Positions 37,539-47,730 of a stretch of 64,000 bases of DNA are shown here, piece after piece (the stretch's first letter is position 1; each line of letters opens with the position of its first letter). The position numbers were made by a program, and so were the translations under genes. Source of the DNA: Pseudomonadota bacterium. Lineage in GTDB: Bacteria > Pseudomonadota > Gammaproteobacteria > Burkholderiales > Burkholderiaceae_C. Under the pieces are notes generated by a model that had not been told where the DNA came from, did no database searches, and saw nothing but the letters and a program-made list of their open reading frames with translations. Where the stretch lies: positions 19,873 through 83,872 of the forward strand of contig JAJZUV010000016.1 in NCBI GenBank assembly GCA_021848345.1, in the 5' to 3' direction.

Positions 37539-38468
37539 ATGTTCGAACTCAGCCAGATTCGCTGTTTCGTGGCCGTCGCCGAGGAACTTCACTTCGGCAA
37601 GGCGGCCGCGCGGCTCAACATGACCCAGCCTCCGCTGAGCCGGCAGATCCAGTTGCTGGAGCACGCGGTGGGCACGCCGCTGCTGTTTCGCAGCACCCGC
37701 GTGGTGGAACTGACTCCGGCCGGCAGGCGCTTCCTGCGCGAGGCACGCGCCCTGCTGCGCGGGGCCGAGACCGCCGTGCTGGACGCGCGCCGGGTGGCGC
37801 AGGGACATGCGGGGGAGATCGCCATCGGCTTCACCGCGGGATCGAGCTACCGCGACGTGCCCGAGCTGGTCGCGCGTTGCCGCGCGCTGCTGCCGGACGT
37901 CAACCTGAAGCTGCGCGAAATGGTCTCGCAGGCCCAGCTCGAGGCCTTGCTGGCCGGACGCCTGGACCTGGCGCTGGTGCGCCCGCCGGTGGTGCAGCCG
38001 GCGCTGCAATGGCGGCCCTTGCGGCGCGAGCGTCTGCTGGCCGTGCTGCCCGAGGGGCACGCCTACGCCGAGCGCGGGTCCATCGCGCTGGAGGCGCTCG
38101 ACGGGGTCGACTTCGTCATGTACTCGCCCGACGAGGCGCGCTACTTCTACGACCTCGTGTCGGACATCCTGAGGCGCTCGGGCGTGCGCCCTCGCCACGT
38201 GCAGTACGTGAGCCAGATCCACAGCATCCTGGCCCTGGTGCGCGCCCGGCTGGGCATGGCGCTGGTGCCGGCCGGCACCACGGTGTTTCACTACGAGGGC
38301 GTGGTGTTCCGCGAGCTGGTCGACCTGCAGCCGGCCGATCCGGTGGAGCTGGGCCTCGTGGTCAAGCGCGACGACGACAACCCGGCGCTGGCGCGCCTGC
38401 TGGAAGATCTGGACGCGCGGCGCGGCATGGCGGGCGATCCGCGCGCGTCGACGGGCCGAGCACCCTGA
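37539..38468 (+). CDS. LysR-family regulator of the uronate operon
   Basis: 309 residues. Winged helix LSQIRCFVAVAEELHFGKAA, then MTQPPLSRQIQLLEHAVGTPLLFRSTR, typical of LysR proteins acting in aromatic or sugar-acid catabolism. The effector domain starts near residue 90 (GEIAIGFTAGSSYRDVP). Divergent from the nine-gene catabolic and transport operon, it should sense a uronate, aldarate or pathway intermediate. LysR regulators of hexuronate/aldarate genes (GguR, GulR) are known in other proteobacteria; which one this matches cannot be settled here. Confidence 0.9.
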   Translation: MFELSQIRCFVAVAEELHFGKAAARLNMTQPPLSRQIQLLEHAVGTPLLFRSTRVVELTPAGRRFLREARALLRGAETAVLDARRVAQGHAGEIAIGFTAGSSYRDVPELVARCRALLPDVNLKLREMVSQAQLEALLAGRLDLALVRPPVVQPALQWRPLRRERLLAVLPEGHAYAERGSIALEALDGVDFVMYSPDEARYFYDLVSDILRRSGVRPRHVQYVSQIHSILALVRARLGMALVPAGTTVFHYEGVVFRELVDLQPADPVELGLVVKRDDDNPALARLLEDLDARRGMAGDPRASTGRAP

Positions 38469-38519
38469 CGCGCAAGGCCCGCGCGTGCGGGCCGATCCAC
38501 CGCGCCCGGGTTGCCGCGC

Positions 38520-39362
38520 TCAGTCCCGCGGCGACAGACGAAGCCGTTGCTCGAAGGTATCCCGGTCGAGAAGGTGCACGGCATCGAGCAGCGCCACCTG
38601 GAAGCTGCCCAGGCCCACGCCGGCGCGCAGGCATCGCTCGGCCGCCCATTCGCCGGCCACGCCCAGGTAGGCCATCGCCGCCACCGTGGCGCGCCAGCGA
38701 TCCGGCTGCACGGCCGCGAAGGCGCCCACCAGCGCGGTGGCCGAACAGCCCACGCCGGTCACCCGGGTCATCCACGGGTGGCCGTTGGCAAGCACCGCGT
38801 GCCGCCCGTCGGCGGCCACGACGTGATCCTGCGCGCCCGAGATGCACACCACGCCGCGCGTGCGCGCGGCCAGCGCGCGCGCGGCCGGCAGGGCGTCGCC
38901 CGCGGCCGCCGCGCTGTCCACGCCGCGGGTGGCCGCCGCCTGTCCGGCCACGCTCATGATTTCCGAGGCATTGCCGCGCACGATGTCGGGATCGCCGTCG
39001 CCGAACAGTTCGTCCAGCGCGCGAAGGCGATACGCGGTGGCCCCCGCGCCCACCGGATCGAGCACCACCGGAGTCGCGTCGGCGCGCGCCCTGCGCGCCG
39101 CCAGGCGCATGGCCCGCACCCAGGGCGGCGACAGGGTGCCGATGTTGAGCACCAGCGCGCCGGCCAGTGCCACCATGTCCTCCACCTCCTCCTCGGCGTG
39201 CGCCATCACCGGTGCGGCCCCGAGGGCCAGCAGCATGTTCGCGCTGAACTGCATGACCACGAGGTTGGTCACGTTGTGCACCAGCGGACAGGTCTCGCGC
39301 ACCGAGAGCACATCCCGCCACAGATCGCCGGCGGTGAGCGCGGACGACGCGTTCGGGCTCAT
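38520..39362 (-). CDS. thiM: Hydroxyethylthiazole kinase
   Basis: 280 residues of the ThiM ribokinase-like family: [50 protein letters not shown] and the anion-hole/catalytic block [19 protein letters not shown] with the reactive Cys and GxGC. It phosphorylates 4-methyl-5-(2-hydroxyethyl)thiazole in thiamine salvage. It is last in the ubiU-ubiV-ubiT-thiM operon; its ATG overlaps the ubiT stop, so it is co-translated with anaerobic ubiquinone genes, an unexpected partnership. No thiE or thiD is near. Confidence 0.93.
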   Translation of the reverse strand: MSPNASSALTAGDLWRDVLSVRETCPLVHNVTNLVVMQFSANMLLALGAAPVMAHAEEEVEDMVALAGALVLNIGTLSPPWVRAMRLAARRARADATPVVLDPVGAGATAYRLRALDELFGDGDPDIVRGNASEIMSVAGQAAATRGVDSAAAAGDALPAARALAARTRGVVCISGAQDHVVAADGRHAVLANGHPWMTRVTGVGCSATALVGAFAAVQPDRWRATVAAMAYLGVAGEWAAERCLRAGVGLGSFQVALLDAVHLLDRDTFEQRLRLSPRD

Positions 39363-39853
39363 CGCGCATCCCCCGTGCCGCCCAGCGGTCCCAGCGCGTC
39401 GAGGGTGTTTTTCAGCAGCAGGCCGAATTCGGTATCGCCTTCCATCACCAGCCCGCGCTCGAAGAACAGGCGGTCGGCGTCGTCGTGTCCGCGCACCAGG
39501 CGCCACAGCGCCTGCGCGCCGCCGCGGATGGTCAGCGCCGGGGCGCTCGAAGCCACCTCGAAGCCGCGCTCGCCCAGAAGCAGGCGCGCGCGCAGCCCGA
39601 GATCGACCACCTCGAGCTCGACCACGCGCCCGGAAAGGGCCGTGCGCGTGGTCTCGTCCAGGCGCGGCAGGAACCAGCGGTCGAGCGCGCGCGCGAGCAC
39701 GAAGGAAGGCGGCTGCACGGGCAGCTTGCGCACGAGGCCGCGCAGCCCCGGCGGCGCGCCCGCGGCCAGCCGCGCCAGGCTCAGCGCGAGGGCGTCCAGC
39801 CGGCCCGTCGCGGGCTCGCGAGCTTGTGATTCATCCCAGGTTGTCATGGTCAT
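39359..39853 (-). CDS. ubiT: Ubiquinone biosynthesis accessory factor UbiT (SCP2 domain)
   Basis: 164 residues with one SCP2 lipid-carrier domain: [40 protein letters not shown] and [19 protein letters not shown], the typical end. UbiT binds ubiquinone intermediates in O2-independent synthesis. Start candidates are GTG 39856 and ATG 39853 or 39847; the second is used. It follows ubiV on the same strand (gap about 50 bases) and overlaps thiM by four. The three Ubi factors together make the assignment firm. Confidence 0.9.
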   Translation of the reverse strand: MTMTTWDESQAREPATGRLDALALSLARLAAGAPPGLRGLVRKLPVQPPSFVLARALDRWFLPRLDETTRTALSGRVVELEVVDLGLRARLLLGERGFEVASSAPALTIRGGAQALWRLVRGHDDADRLFFERGLVMEGDTEFGLLLKNTLDALGPLGGTGDAR

Positions 39854-39903
39854 CACTGGATTCGCAGGGATCGTGCCCCGGAGCATGCGTGCGTCCGGGC
39901 GGT

Positions 39904-40869
39904 TCACGCGAGAGCTTGCGCCATGCCCGGTGCCCCCCTGGCGTAACCGTCCACCAGGGCTCCGGGAAGATCGATCTCCCGCAGGTGTCGCAGGGCATCG
40001 GCCGGATCGGCCTGCGCGTTGCACATTGCGTCGAAGGTCCGCAGCACGTCGGAGAAGCCTCGGCTGCAAGGCGAAAGACGCAGGCGCTCGACTCCGGCCG
40101 CGCGCAGCGCCGGCCACTCGCCCAGCACGGCGTGCAGCCCGGCGGACTGGATCTGGGTGCCGTTGATGCACAGGAAGGGCTGACCCTCGGTGCTGTCCAG
40201 GCGCAGGCCGTCGGCGTCGTCGCGGCAGCGGAACTCGCAGGCGTCCTTGCGCAGCCGGTGATGCCGTGCCGTGAAACAGCGTGCCGACAGCGCGAGCGGC
40301 AACCGGCCGAAGCCCCAGGCCTCGGTGGACACCTCGCCGTGCGGTCCGCGCACGCGCGCCTGCGGCGGGTTCACGTGGGCGATGGCGGCGGCCGCGAGTT
40401 CGACCGGTGCGGTCCAGCGCAAGGCGCCCAGCGCCGCGTGCTCGCGCAGCGCATCGGGGTTGTAGACGTTGAGGTGCGGGCCGATGACAAAGCGGGGCGC
40501 ATGGCCACGCTGCTCGCCGGCCAGCTCGAGGGCCTGCAGCGCGGAGGCGTCGCCGGCTTCCACCAGGAACTCCTCCTGCGCGGCCAGCTCGCGCACCGCG
40601 CGCCACTCGGCCTCGCTGCTCAGCAGGGGCAGCGTGGCCAGCACGACTTCCAGCCCGCTGTCGCGCAGTTCGCGCGCGAGCGCGAGCCAGTCTCCCGGCT
40701 TCATCTCGTTGCGGCGCGAACACACGGTCTCGCCCAGCACCACGCAGTCGGCGGGGCCGTCGGCGAGTTCGGCGTAGAAGGCCAGGGTGGCCGCGCGGGG
40801 CCACCAGTAGGGCAGCGCGCCGATGGTGAAGGCGGTGCGGCGCAGGCTCGCGATGGTGTCGATGGACAT
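39904..40869 (-). CDS. ubiV: O2-independent ubiquinone hydroxylation protein UbiV
   Basis: 321 residues of the U32 peptidase-like family. The four iron-sulfur ligand cysteines are recognisable: GETVCSRR early, then CFTARHHRLRKDACEFRC (first Cys, then two separated by three residues). Other blocks: PYWWPRAATLAFYAELAD and GPHLNVYNP. UbiU and UbiV form a heterodimer that hydroxylates ubiquinone precursors without oxygen, using prephenate. It is directly downstream of ubiU. An FNR-like box precedes the operon. Confidence 0.94.
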   Translation of the reverse strand: MSIDTIASLRRTAFTIGALPYWWPRAATLAFYAELADGPADCVVLGETVCSRRNEMKPGDWLALARELRDSGLEVVLATLPLLSSEAEWRAVRELAAQEEFLVEAGDASALQALELAGEQRGHAPRFVIGPHLNVYNPDALREHAALGALRWTAPVELAAAAIAHVNPPQARVRGPHGEVSTEAWGFGRLPLALSARCFTARHHRLRKDACEFRCRDDADGLRLDSTEGQPFLCINGTQIQSAGLHAVLGEWPALRAAGVERLRLSPCSRGFSDVLRTFDAMCNAQADPADALRHLREIDLPGALVDGYARGAPGMAQALA

Positions 40870-40922
40870 GGAAGGCAGGGGTCGCGGATCGCGGGGTGTC
40901 GCGGGGGTGTCGCCGGGGTGTG

Positions 40923-41987
40923 TCAGCGCCAGGGCCTGTCGTAGGCGCCCAGGGTGTGTTGCTGGCCCTCGGCCCAGCGCGCCAGCCTGGCCGTCCAGTC
41001 CGGCTGGGGCGCGTAGCGCTCGCGCGAGGCGGCCAGGTCGATCGCCGCGCGCCATACCCGGGTCACCTCGGCGACGTAGGCGGGGCTGCGTTGCCGACCC
41101 TCGATCTTGACGGCTTTCACGCCGGCGTCGATCAATTGCGGCAGGATGTCCAGGGTGTTCAGGCTGGTGGGCTCCTCCAGCGCGTAGTCGCGCTGGCCCT
41201 CGACCAGGAAGCGGCCCTTGCACAGCGTCGGGTAGCCGCGCGGCTCGCTGGGCCCGTAGCGGTCGATCAGCACGTCGTTGAGCCGGGCCTCGACACTGCC
41301 GTCGCGCTCCGCCCAGCGCACCGCCGACGGCGGCGAGCACACGCCGGCATTGTTGGGCGACGAGCCGGTGGCGTAGGACGACAGCACGCAGCGACCCTCG
41401 ACCATCACGCACAGGCTGCCGAAACCGAAGACCTCGATGTCCACCGAGGTATGGCGGATCACGTGGGCCACCTGCGACAGGGTCAGCACCCGCGGCAGCA
41501 CCGCGCGCTGGATGCCGTAGTGCCGGCGGTAGAACTCGATGGCCGCGTGGCTGGTCGCCGAGGCCTGCACCGACAGGTGCAGGCGCAGTTGCGGGTGATG
41601 ACGCCTGGCATGGGCCAGCACCGCCGTGTCGGCCACGATCAGGGCGTCGGCGCCCAGGTCCGCGGCGTGGTCCACCGCGTGCAGCCAGGGCGCCACGTCG
41701 TCGGCGGCGGCGAAGGTGTTCAGGGCCATGAGGACCTTCGCGCCGCGCGCATGCGCATACTCGACGCCCGCGCGAACCTGCGCGTCGTCGAAGTTCAGGC
41801 CCGCGAAATTGCGCGCATTGGTGGCGCCGCGCAGCCCGAGGTACACGGCATCGGCGCCGGCGTCCACCGCCATGTGCAGCGCCCGCAGCGAGCCGGCCGG
41901 ACAGACCAGTTCGGGCGCCGTGCGCGTCGCCTCGTCGGGGATCTCCGCGGGAAGGGCGGCGGGCACGGGAGGCAGCGGCTGGGTCAT
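40923..41987 (-). CDS. ubiU: O2-independent ubiquinone hydroxylation protein UbiU
   Basis: 354 residues, U32 family. ELVCPAGSLRALHMAVDAGADAVYLGL at the start and the cluster cysteines in FGSLCVMVEGRCVLSSY, NNAGVC and PTLCKGRF match the 4Fe-4S site of UbiU. It works with UbiV. The start MTQPLPP is preferred over a longer frame reaching 42095, because the latter runs through the FNR-like box. It is first in the operon. Confidence 0.94.
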   Translation of the reverse strand: MTQPLPPVPAALPAEIPDEATRTAPELVCPAGSLRALHMAVDAGADAVYLGLRGATNARNFAGLNFDDAQVRAGVEYAHARGAKVLMALNTFAAADDVAPWLHAVDHAADLGADALIVADTAVLAHARRHHPQLRLHLSVQASATSHAAIEFYRRHYGIQRAVLPRVLTLSQVAHVIRHTSVDIEVFGFGSLCVMVEGRCVLSSYATGSSPNNAGVCSPPSAVRWAERDGSVEARLNDVLIDRYGPSEPRGYPTLCKGRFLVEGQRDYALEEPTSLNTLDILPQLIDAGVKAVKIEGRQRSPAYVAEVTRVWRAAIDLAASRERYAPQPDWTARLARWAEGQQHTLGAYDRPWR

Positions 41988-42081
41988 CGAAAGGGGCAGG
42001 AAGGCTCGCCGCGACGCAGGGACCACGGAGTCCTTCGTCCGGCCATCCGGGCATTGTCGACCCGCGGCGCAAGCCGGGGTG

Positions 42082-42095
42082 TTGACCGGGGTCAA
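42082..42095. promoter_or_regulatory. FNR/ANR-like box upstream of ubiUVT-thiM
   Basis: TTGACCGGGGTCAA has the FNR/ANR half-sites TTGAC-N4-GTCAA (consensus TTGAT-N4-ATCAA), 95 bases before the ubiU start. That places it well for an activator site under low oxygen, matching O2-independent ubiquinone synthesis. It lies in a 315-base gene-free gap (41988-42302) that also must hold the promoter of the secreted orphan gene. I see no other feature there. Confidence 0.65.
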
Positions 42096-42302
42096 GCGTT
42101 TCCCAACGGGAGCAAGGCGCCATGGCCCGCGCGCCGGTCCACGGCCGAGGCAAGCGAGTTCACGCGTTGGTCACATGCCCGTCCTAGCCTTGGCGCGGCT
42201 TCACCGTGGACCACGCGAGGCCTCGGGGCCTTTCGCGCGCCCCGCGGGGCGGCTGGAGGTCGACCCGCGGAATTCCCCATCCCTGGCAAAAAGGAAGCGA
42301 AC

Positions 42303-44063
42303 ATGAATGAGACAAGAGTCCCGCGTCTGCGTCGGCTGTGCGTGATCGTGGCGGCGTTGCTGGCGCCCGTCGCCGTGCAGCATGCGGCCTTCGCGCAAGC
42401 ATGGATGCACGATCACCCCGGATTCCATCACGAGCAGGATCGCGACCACGATCATGACCGCTTCGGCCCCCGGTTGCATCCCGGCGACCTGCTGCTCAGC
42501 ACCACGGTGTTTGCGCGTGACGCGAACCTGGTCGCGGGAGTCACGCAGCTGCCCCCCGGCTGCGCGGGCAATGCCTGCGTCACGGCCGTGGCGAGCGGCG
42601 AGTATCCCTATGTGTTCAACAACGCCTCGGTGGACGGAAACTTCGGCATCACCTCGAAGATCGAGTTGCTCGAACTCGACCCGGACGGCCGCGCAGTGGC
42701 CTCGATCGAGGTTCCGAACAGCACCCAGCCCGGCGTGTCCGCCCAGGACGACCAGATGGTCACCAGTTTCTCGTCCAAGTCGGAACTGGCGCTGAACCTC
42801 TCGCCCGACGGCCACCAGCTCAGTTTCATGGGATACGAGGCCCCGGTGGCCGCGCTCGACGTGTCGAACTCCAACACCCCCGGGGTGAACGATTCGAGCA
42901 ATCCGCTGAGCACCCCGGAGTACTACCGCGTGATCGCGCGGGTCGGCGCCGACGGACGGTTCCACTTCACGCGCACGAATGCCTTCAGCGGCGACAACGG
43001 CCGCGCGGCCATCACCGCGCGGGTCAACGGCGTGGATCTCGCCTACATGGCGGGCAACTCCGCCGACAGCGACACCGCCTACATCGAGGCCTCGGGCGCG
43101 CAGATCGCCCCCGCGTCCGACCTGCCCGAGTCCGCGCAGCAGACACAGGCCCCCACGCCGGTAGGCAGCTTCAACATTTCCGAACTCGGCCTGTCCGAGA
43201 AGGGCGACACCGCGAAGGACAACAACTACCGCGGCATGGCGATCGAGGACGGCGTGCTCTACTACTCCAAGGGCAGCGGCGGCAAGGGCGTCAACACCGT
43301 GTACTTCGTGGACACCTCCGGCTCCGCCTGTGCTTCGTCGTCGGCGACCGGCTCGGCCGGTGGCGTCGGCCTTCCCGCGGCCGGCGCCATGCTGCCGACC
43401 CAGGCGCTCGGCGCCGGCGGTTTCGGCGTGAGCAACGGCGTGCTGCAGCCGCTGAACATGTGCATCCTGGCGGGCTTCCCCTCGGCGCTGAACAAGGGCA
43501 ACCCCAATCCGATGCATCCCTTCGGACTGTGGTTCGCGAACGACCACACGCTGTACGTGGCGGACGAAGGGACCGGCGACAACACCTACTCGGGGGGCTC
43601 CTACGTGAACGCGGCGAGCGGGCAGGGCGGCCAGCAGTTCGCCGGGCTGCAGAAGTGGGTCCTGAACCCGAGCACCCACGCATGGACCCTGGCCTATGTG
43701 CTGCAGGCCGGGCTGGATCTCGGCCAGCCCTATGCCGTGAGCGGCTATCCGACGGGGATCAACCCGGTCGCGCAAGGCGGCACGGGCCTGCCCTGGGCGC
43801 CGGCCACCGACGGGCTGCGCGCCGTCACGGGGCGCGTGGATCGCCACGGCTTGGTGACCCTGTACGCGGTGACCTCCACGGTCAGCGGCAGCGGGGACCA
43901 GGGCGCGGATCCCAACAAGCTGGTGGTCGTCACCGACCGCGTCGACGCCACGCAGCCGGGCACGCAGGAGCGCTTCCGCACCCTGCGCATCGCCCCCGCG
44001 GGTACCTTGTTCCGCGGCGTGTCCTGGGCTCCGCGCGCACGGGGCTTCGCCTTCGGGCGCTGA
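42303..44063 (+). CDS. Large secreted protein of unknown function
   Basis: 586 residues. Signal peptide VIVAALLAPVAVQHAAFAQA, then a short His/Asp-rich segment (residues 32-52, HHEQDRDHDHDRF-like) that could bind metal. The rest is rich in Gly, Ser, Asn and Thr with strand-like repeats such as GMAIEDGVLYYSKGSGGKG and ADEGTGDNTYSGG and LWFANDHTLYVADEG, suggesting a beta-propeller. The pairs SACAS, CAGNAC and NMCIL may form disulfides. I do not recognise a family. It may be extracellular or periplasmic; Asn-rich codon use fits export. No operon partner; the mutarotase gene begins 73 bases after its stop. Confidence 0.75.
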   Translation: MNETRVPRLRRLCVIVAALLAPVAVQHAAFAQAWMHDHPGFHHEQDRDHDHDRFGPRLHPGDLLLSTTVFARDANLVAGVTQLPPGCAGNACVTAVASGEYPYVFNNASVDGNFGITSKIELLELDPDGRAVASIEVPNSTQPGVSAQDDQMVTSFSSKSELALNLSPDGHQLSFMGYEAPVAALDVSNSNTPGVNDSSNPLSTPEYYRVIARVGADGRFHFTRTNAFSGDNGRAAITARVNGVDLAYMAGNSADSDTAYIEASGAQIAPASDLPESAQQTQAPTPVGSFNISELGLSEKGDTAKDNNYRGMAIEDGVLYYSKGSGGKGVNTVYFVDTSGSACASSSATGSAGGVGLPAAGAMLPTQALGAGGFGVSNGVLQPLNMCILAGFPSALNKGNPNPMHPFGLWFANDHTLYVADEGTGDNTYSGGSYVNAASGQGGQQFAGLQKWVLNPSTHAWTLAYVLQAGLDLGQPYAVSGYPTGINPVAQGGTGLPWAPATDGLRAVTGRVDRHGLVTLYAVTSTVSGSGDQGADPNKLVVVTDRVDATQPGTQERFRTLRIAPAGTLFRGVSWAPRARGFAFGR

Positions 44064-44136
44064 CCCACGGCGCGGACCCCTCGCCGATGCTGCGAGAATC
44101 GACCTTCCCACAGGGGAACAGGGAAGGGGTCGATCC

Positions 44137-45030
44137 ATGCAACAGGAGCTGTCCATCGGCGAGGGGGTCCGGCTGCGGCGAGGTGCCGGGGATCTCGACT
44201 ACCTGCACGTCAGCGCGGCCGGCGGCAGCGCGGTGCTGTGCCTGCAGGGCGCGCAACTGCTCGACTACCGCAGCGCGCTGAGCTCCGAGCCCCTGCTGTG
44301 GGTATCGGAGGCGGCCGAATACCGCCGGGGCCGGCCGCTGCGTGGAGGCATTCCGGTCTGCTGGCCCTGGTTCGGCGCGCATCCCGACGACGCGGGCGCG
44401 CCGGCGCACGGCTATGCCCGCATCACGCCGTGGACGGTGCACGCGACCGAGCGCGCGGACGACGCCGTCGTCCTGGTGCTGCGCATGTCCGAGCCCGTCC
44501 GTGGGCCCGATCCGTGCTGGCGGGCCGACCTGGAGCTGCGGGTCGAGGTGGGCGAGTCGCTGCGCCTGAACCTGCGCACGCGCAACCTGGAGCCGCGGCC
44601 CATGCCCATCACCGAGGCCCTGCACGCCTACTTGCGGGTCGGAGACGTGCGCCGCGTGCGCGTGCGGGGGCTCGACGCCGTGACCTGCGTCGACAAGCTC
44701 GCCGGTTTGCGCAGCGAGGTGCACCACGGCGATTTGCGCTTCGACGGACCCATCGACCGCATGTTCGTGGGCACCCCGTCGAGCTGTGTCGTGGAGGACC
44801 CCGTGCTGGGCCGGAACATTCGCATCACCAAGAAGGGCTCGGCCAGCACCGTGGTATGGAACCCCTGGCAGGAGGGCGCGGCCAGGATGCCCGACATGGT
44901 CGGCGCCGGCTGGGAGCGCATGTTGTGCGTGGAGGCCGGCAATGTCGAGCGCGACCTGGTCACCCTGCAGCCCGGCGCCGAACACGAGTTGGAGGCGCAC
45001 TACCAGGTGCTGCCGTCCGCCGGCGCCTGA
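44137..45030 (+). CDS. D-hexose-6-phosphate mutarotase
   Basis: 297 residues of the YeaD / aldose-1-epimerase-like family. LRGGIPVCWPWFGAHPDD with AHGYAR, then ITEALHAYLRVGD, DPVLGRNIRITKKGSASTVVWNPW and PDMVGAGWERMLCVEAGN match the glucose-6-phosphate 1-epimerase motifs, including the catalytic His of AHG and the glutamate of VEAGN. It interconverts alpha and beta anomers of glucose-6-phosphate in the cytoplasm. It is alone between the secreted orphan and convergent hflX. Confidence 0.92.
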   Translation: MQQELSIGEGVRLRRGAGDLDYLHVSAAGGSAVLCLQGAQLLDYRSALSSEPLLWVSEAAEYRRGRPLRGGIPVCWPWFGAHPDDAGAPAHGYARITPWTVHATERADDAVVLVLRMSEPVRGPDPCWRADLELRVEVGESLRLNLRTRNLEPRPMPITEALHAYLRVGDVRRVRVRGLDAVTCVDKLAGLRSEVHHGDLRFDGPIDRMFVGTPSSCVVEDPVLGRNIRITKKGSASTVVWNPWQEGAARMPDMVGAGWERMLCVEAGNVERDLVTLQPGAEHELEAHYQVLPSAGA

Positions 45031-45090
45031 GCTTCGTGGCCGACGCGACGCGCGCGGCTTCGGGCGCTCCCGCCCCGCGCGAGCCGCGCC

Positions 45091-46458
<1,368 letters not shown>

Positions 46459-46578
46459 GGGGTACGGGCGTTGCGAGGGAAGCCTCGCATCGTACGCGCA
46501 GCGAGCTCGGAGCACTTCTTCGTCGCGCCGGCCAGGACCTCGGCTGGCGAAAGCCCTCAATCCGGCGCGGGCGATCCG

Positions 46579-47730
46579 ATGCCCCATACGATCCCAGCCA
46601 ATCAAATCGTGGGCCGTGGCGTTGGCTTCGCCACCACGGCCGTCGACAGGCTCAACGTGCCAGACTCCACCACGCGCGCTTGCGCGCGCAAGCGCGGCCG
46701 TCCTCCGACAACGCCCCTGTGGCACCGATCGGTGGCCTGGCTTCTGCGCAATTTCTACTTTCGCGTCCGCGTCGTGGGCGTACGCCCGCCCGCAGCGGCG
46801 CGTCGGCTCGTCCTGTGCAGTCATCGCAACGGAGCCATCGACGGCTATCTCGTGCTCGCAGCCTTTCCCGAGGCTCGCTTCCTGCTGTCCGTGCAATGGC
46901 TGCGCAATCCCCTGCTGCGCCTCATGTTCGCGGGAATCCCGGTGGTACGGGACAAGGATCGCCAACGCCTGGGCCTGGACGCGCGGCGTTTCGCGTCTCC
47001 GGTGGAAGCCGCGCTGTCCTGTCTGGAGCGGGGGGGCTGTGTGGCGATGTTCCCGGAGGGAACGAGTTCATGGGGCCCCAAGCCACTGCGCTACGCGCCA
47101 GGCGCTGCCCGTATCGCCTGCCTGGCGAGCGAATCGGGAACGGCGCCGCTGGAAATCGTCCCGGTGGGACTGTTCTATCGCCATCCGGATCGATTCCGCG
47201 CTCGCGCCGAATTGCTGGTCGGCGCACCGATCCTCGTGCCCGAGCGGGCGGGGCGCGAATTCGGGGCGTGGGTTGCACAGACCGAGGCCGTGCTGGCCGC
47301 CGCGCTTGATGCGGTGTCGGTGAACTGCACCGACACCGCGAGCTTCGAGCGCGTCGAGCGTCGTGCCGCGGCGCGCAGCGGCGATGGCAGCTCCTATGCG
47401 CTGGCCTTCAAGGCCTGCGAGACGCAGGCGCGGCCCATGGCGTCGGAGGAGGTCGAGCCACGGCCCCGACCAAAGCCGCCGCGCGCCTGGGAGTGGCCGT
47501 GCGTCGCGCTTGCCGCGCTGCTGCTGGCCCCGATCCTGCTGGCGGGGCTGGCGGCCGGGGCAAGGGCCACGACGCGCCACACGGTCACGCTGCGCCGCAT
47601 GCTCGCCGGTTCCGCCGCGGCCGTGATGTGGGTGCCGATCCTGGGAATTCTTGCCGTCCGGTACCCGCAGACCGCGGTGCCGATGGCCGCCGTGGCGGCT
47701 TATGGATGGTGGCGCTGGCCGGAGCCTTGA
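46579..47730 (+). CDS. PlsC-type acyltransferase with C-terminal membrane helices
   Basis: 383 residues from ATG 46579; an upstream in-frame start exists at 46471, so the N-terminus is uncertain. The acyltransferase motif is LCSHRNGAIDGYLVL with His82 and Asp88 (HX5D form, as in NHPNxLxD-type enzymes), then IPVVRDKDRQR and FPEGTSS (residues 158-164). C-terminal residues 300-383 have about three hydrophobic stretches (ALAALLLAPILLAGLAA and GSAAAVMWVPILGILAV). It likely acylates a lysophospholipid, glycerol phosphate or lipid-linked sugar at the membrane. The stop is followed at once by the GTG of a PAP2-like gene. Confidence 0.82.
   Translation: MPHTIPANQIVGRGVGFATTAVDRLNVPDSTTRACARKRGRPPTTPLWHRSVAWLLRNFYFRVRVVGVRPPAAARRLVLCSHRNGAIDGYLVLAAFPEARFLLSVQWLRNPLLRLMFAGIPVVRDKDRQRLGLDARRFASPVEAALSCLERGGCVAMFPEGTSSWGPKPLRYAPGAARIACLASESGTAPLEIVPVGLFYRHPDRFRARAELLVGAPILVPERAGREFGAWVAQTEAVLAAALDAVSVNCTDTASFERVERRAAARSGDGSSYALAFKACETQARPMASEEVEPRPRPKPPRAWEWPCVALAALLLAPILLAGLAAGARATTRHTVTLRRMLAGSAAAVMWVPILGILAVRYPQTAVPMAAVAAYGWWRWPEP

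Noticed and set aside
45031..45090. Terminator between mutarotase and hflX
   Set aside because: The gap is GC-rich but shows no hairpin followed by a T-run on either strand.
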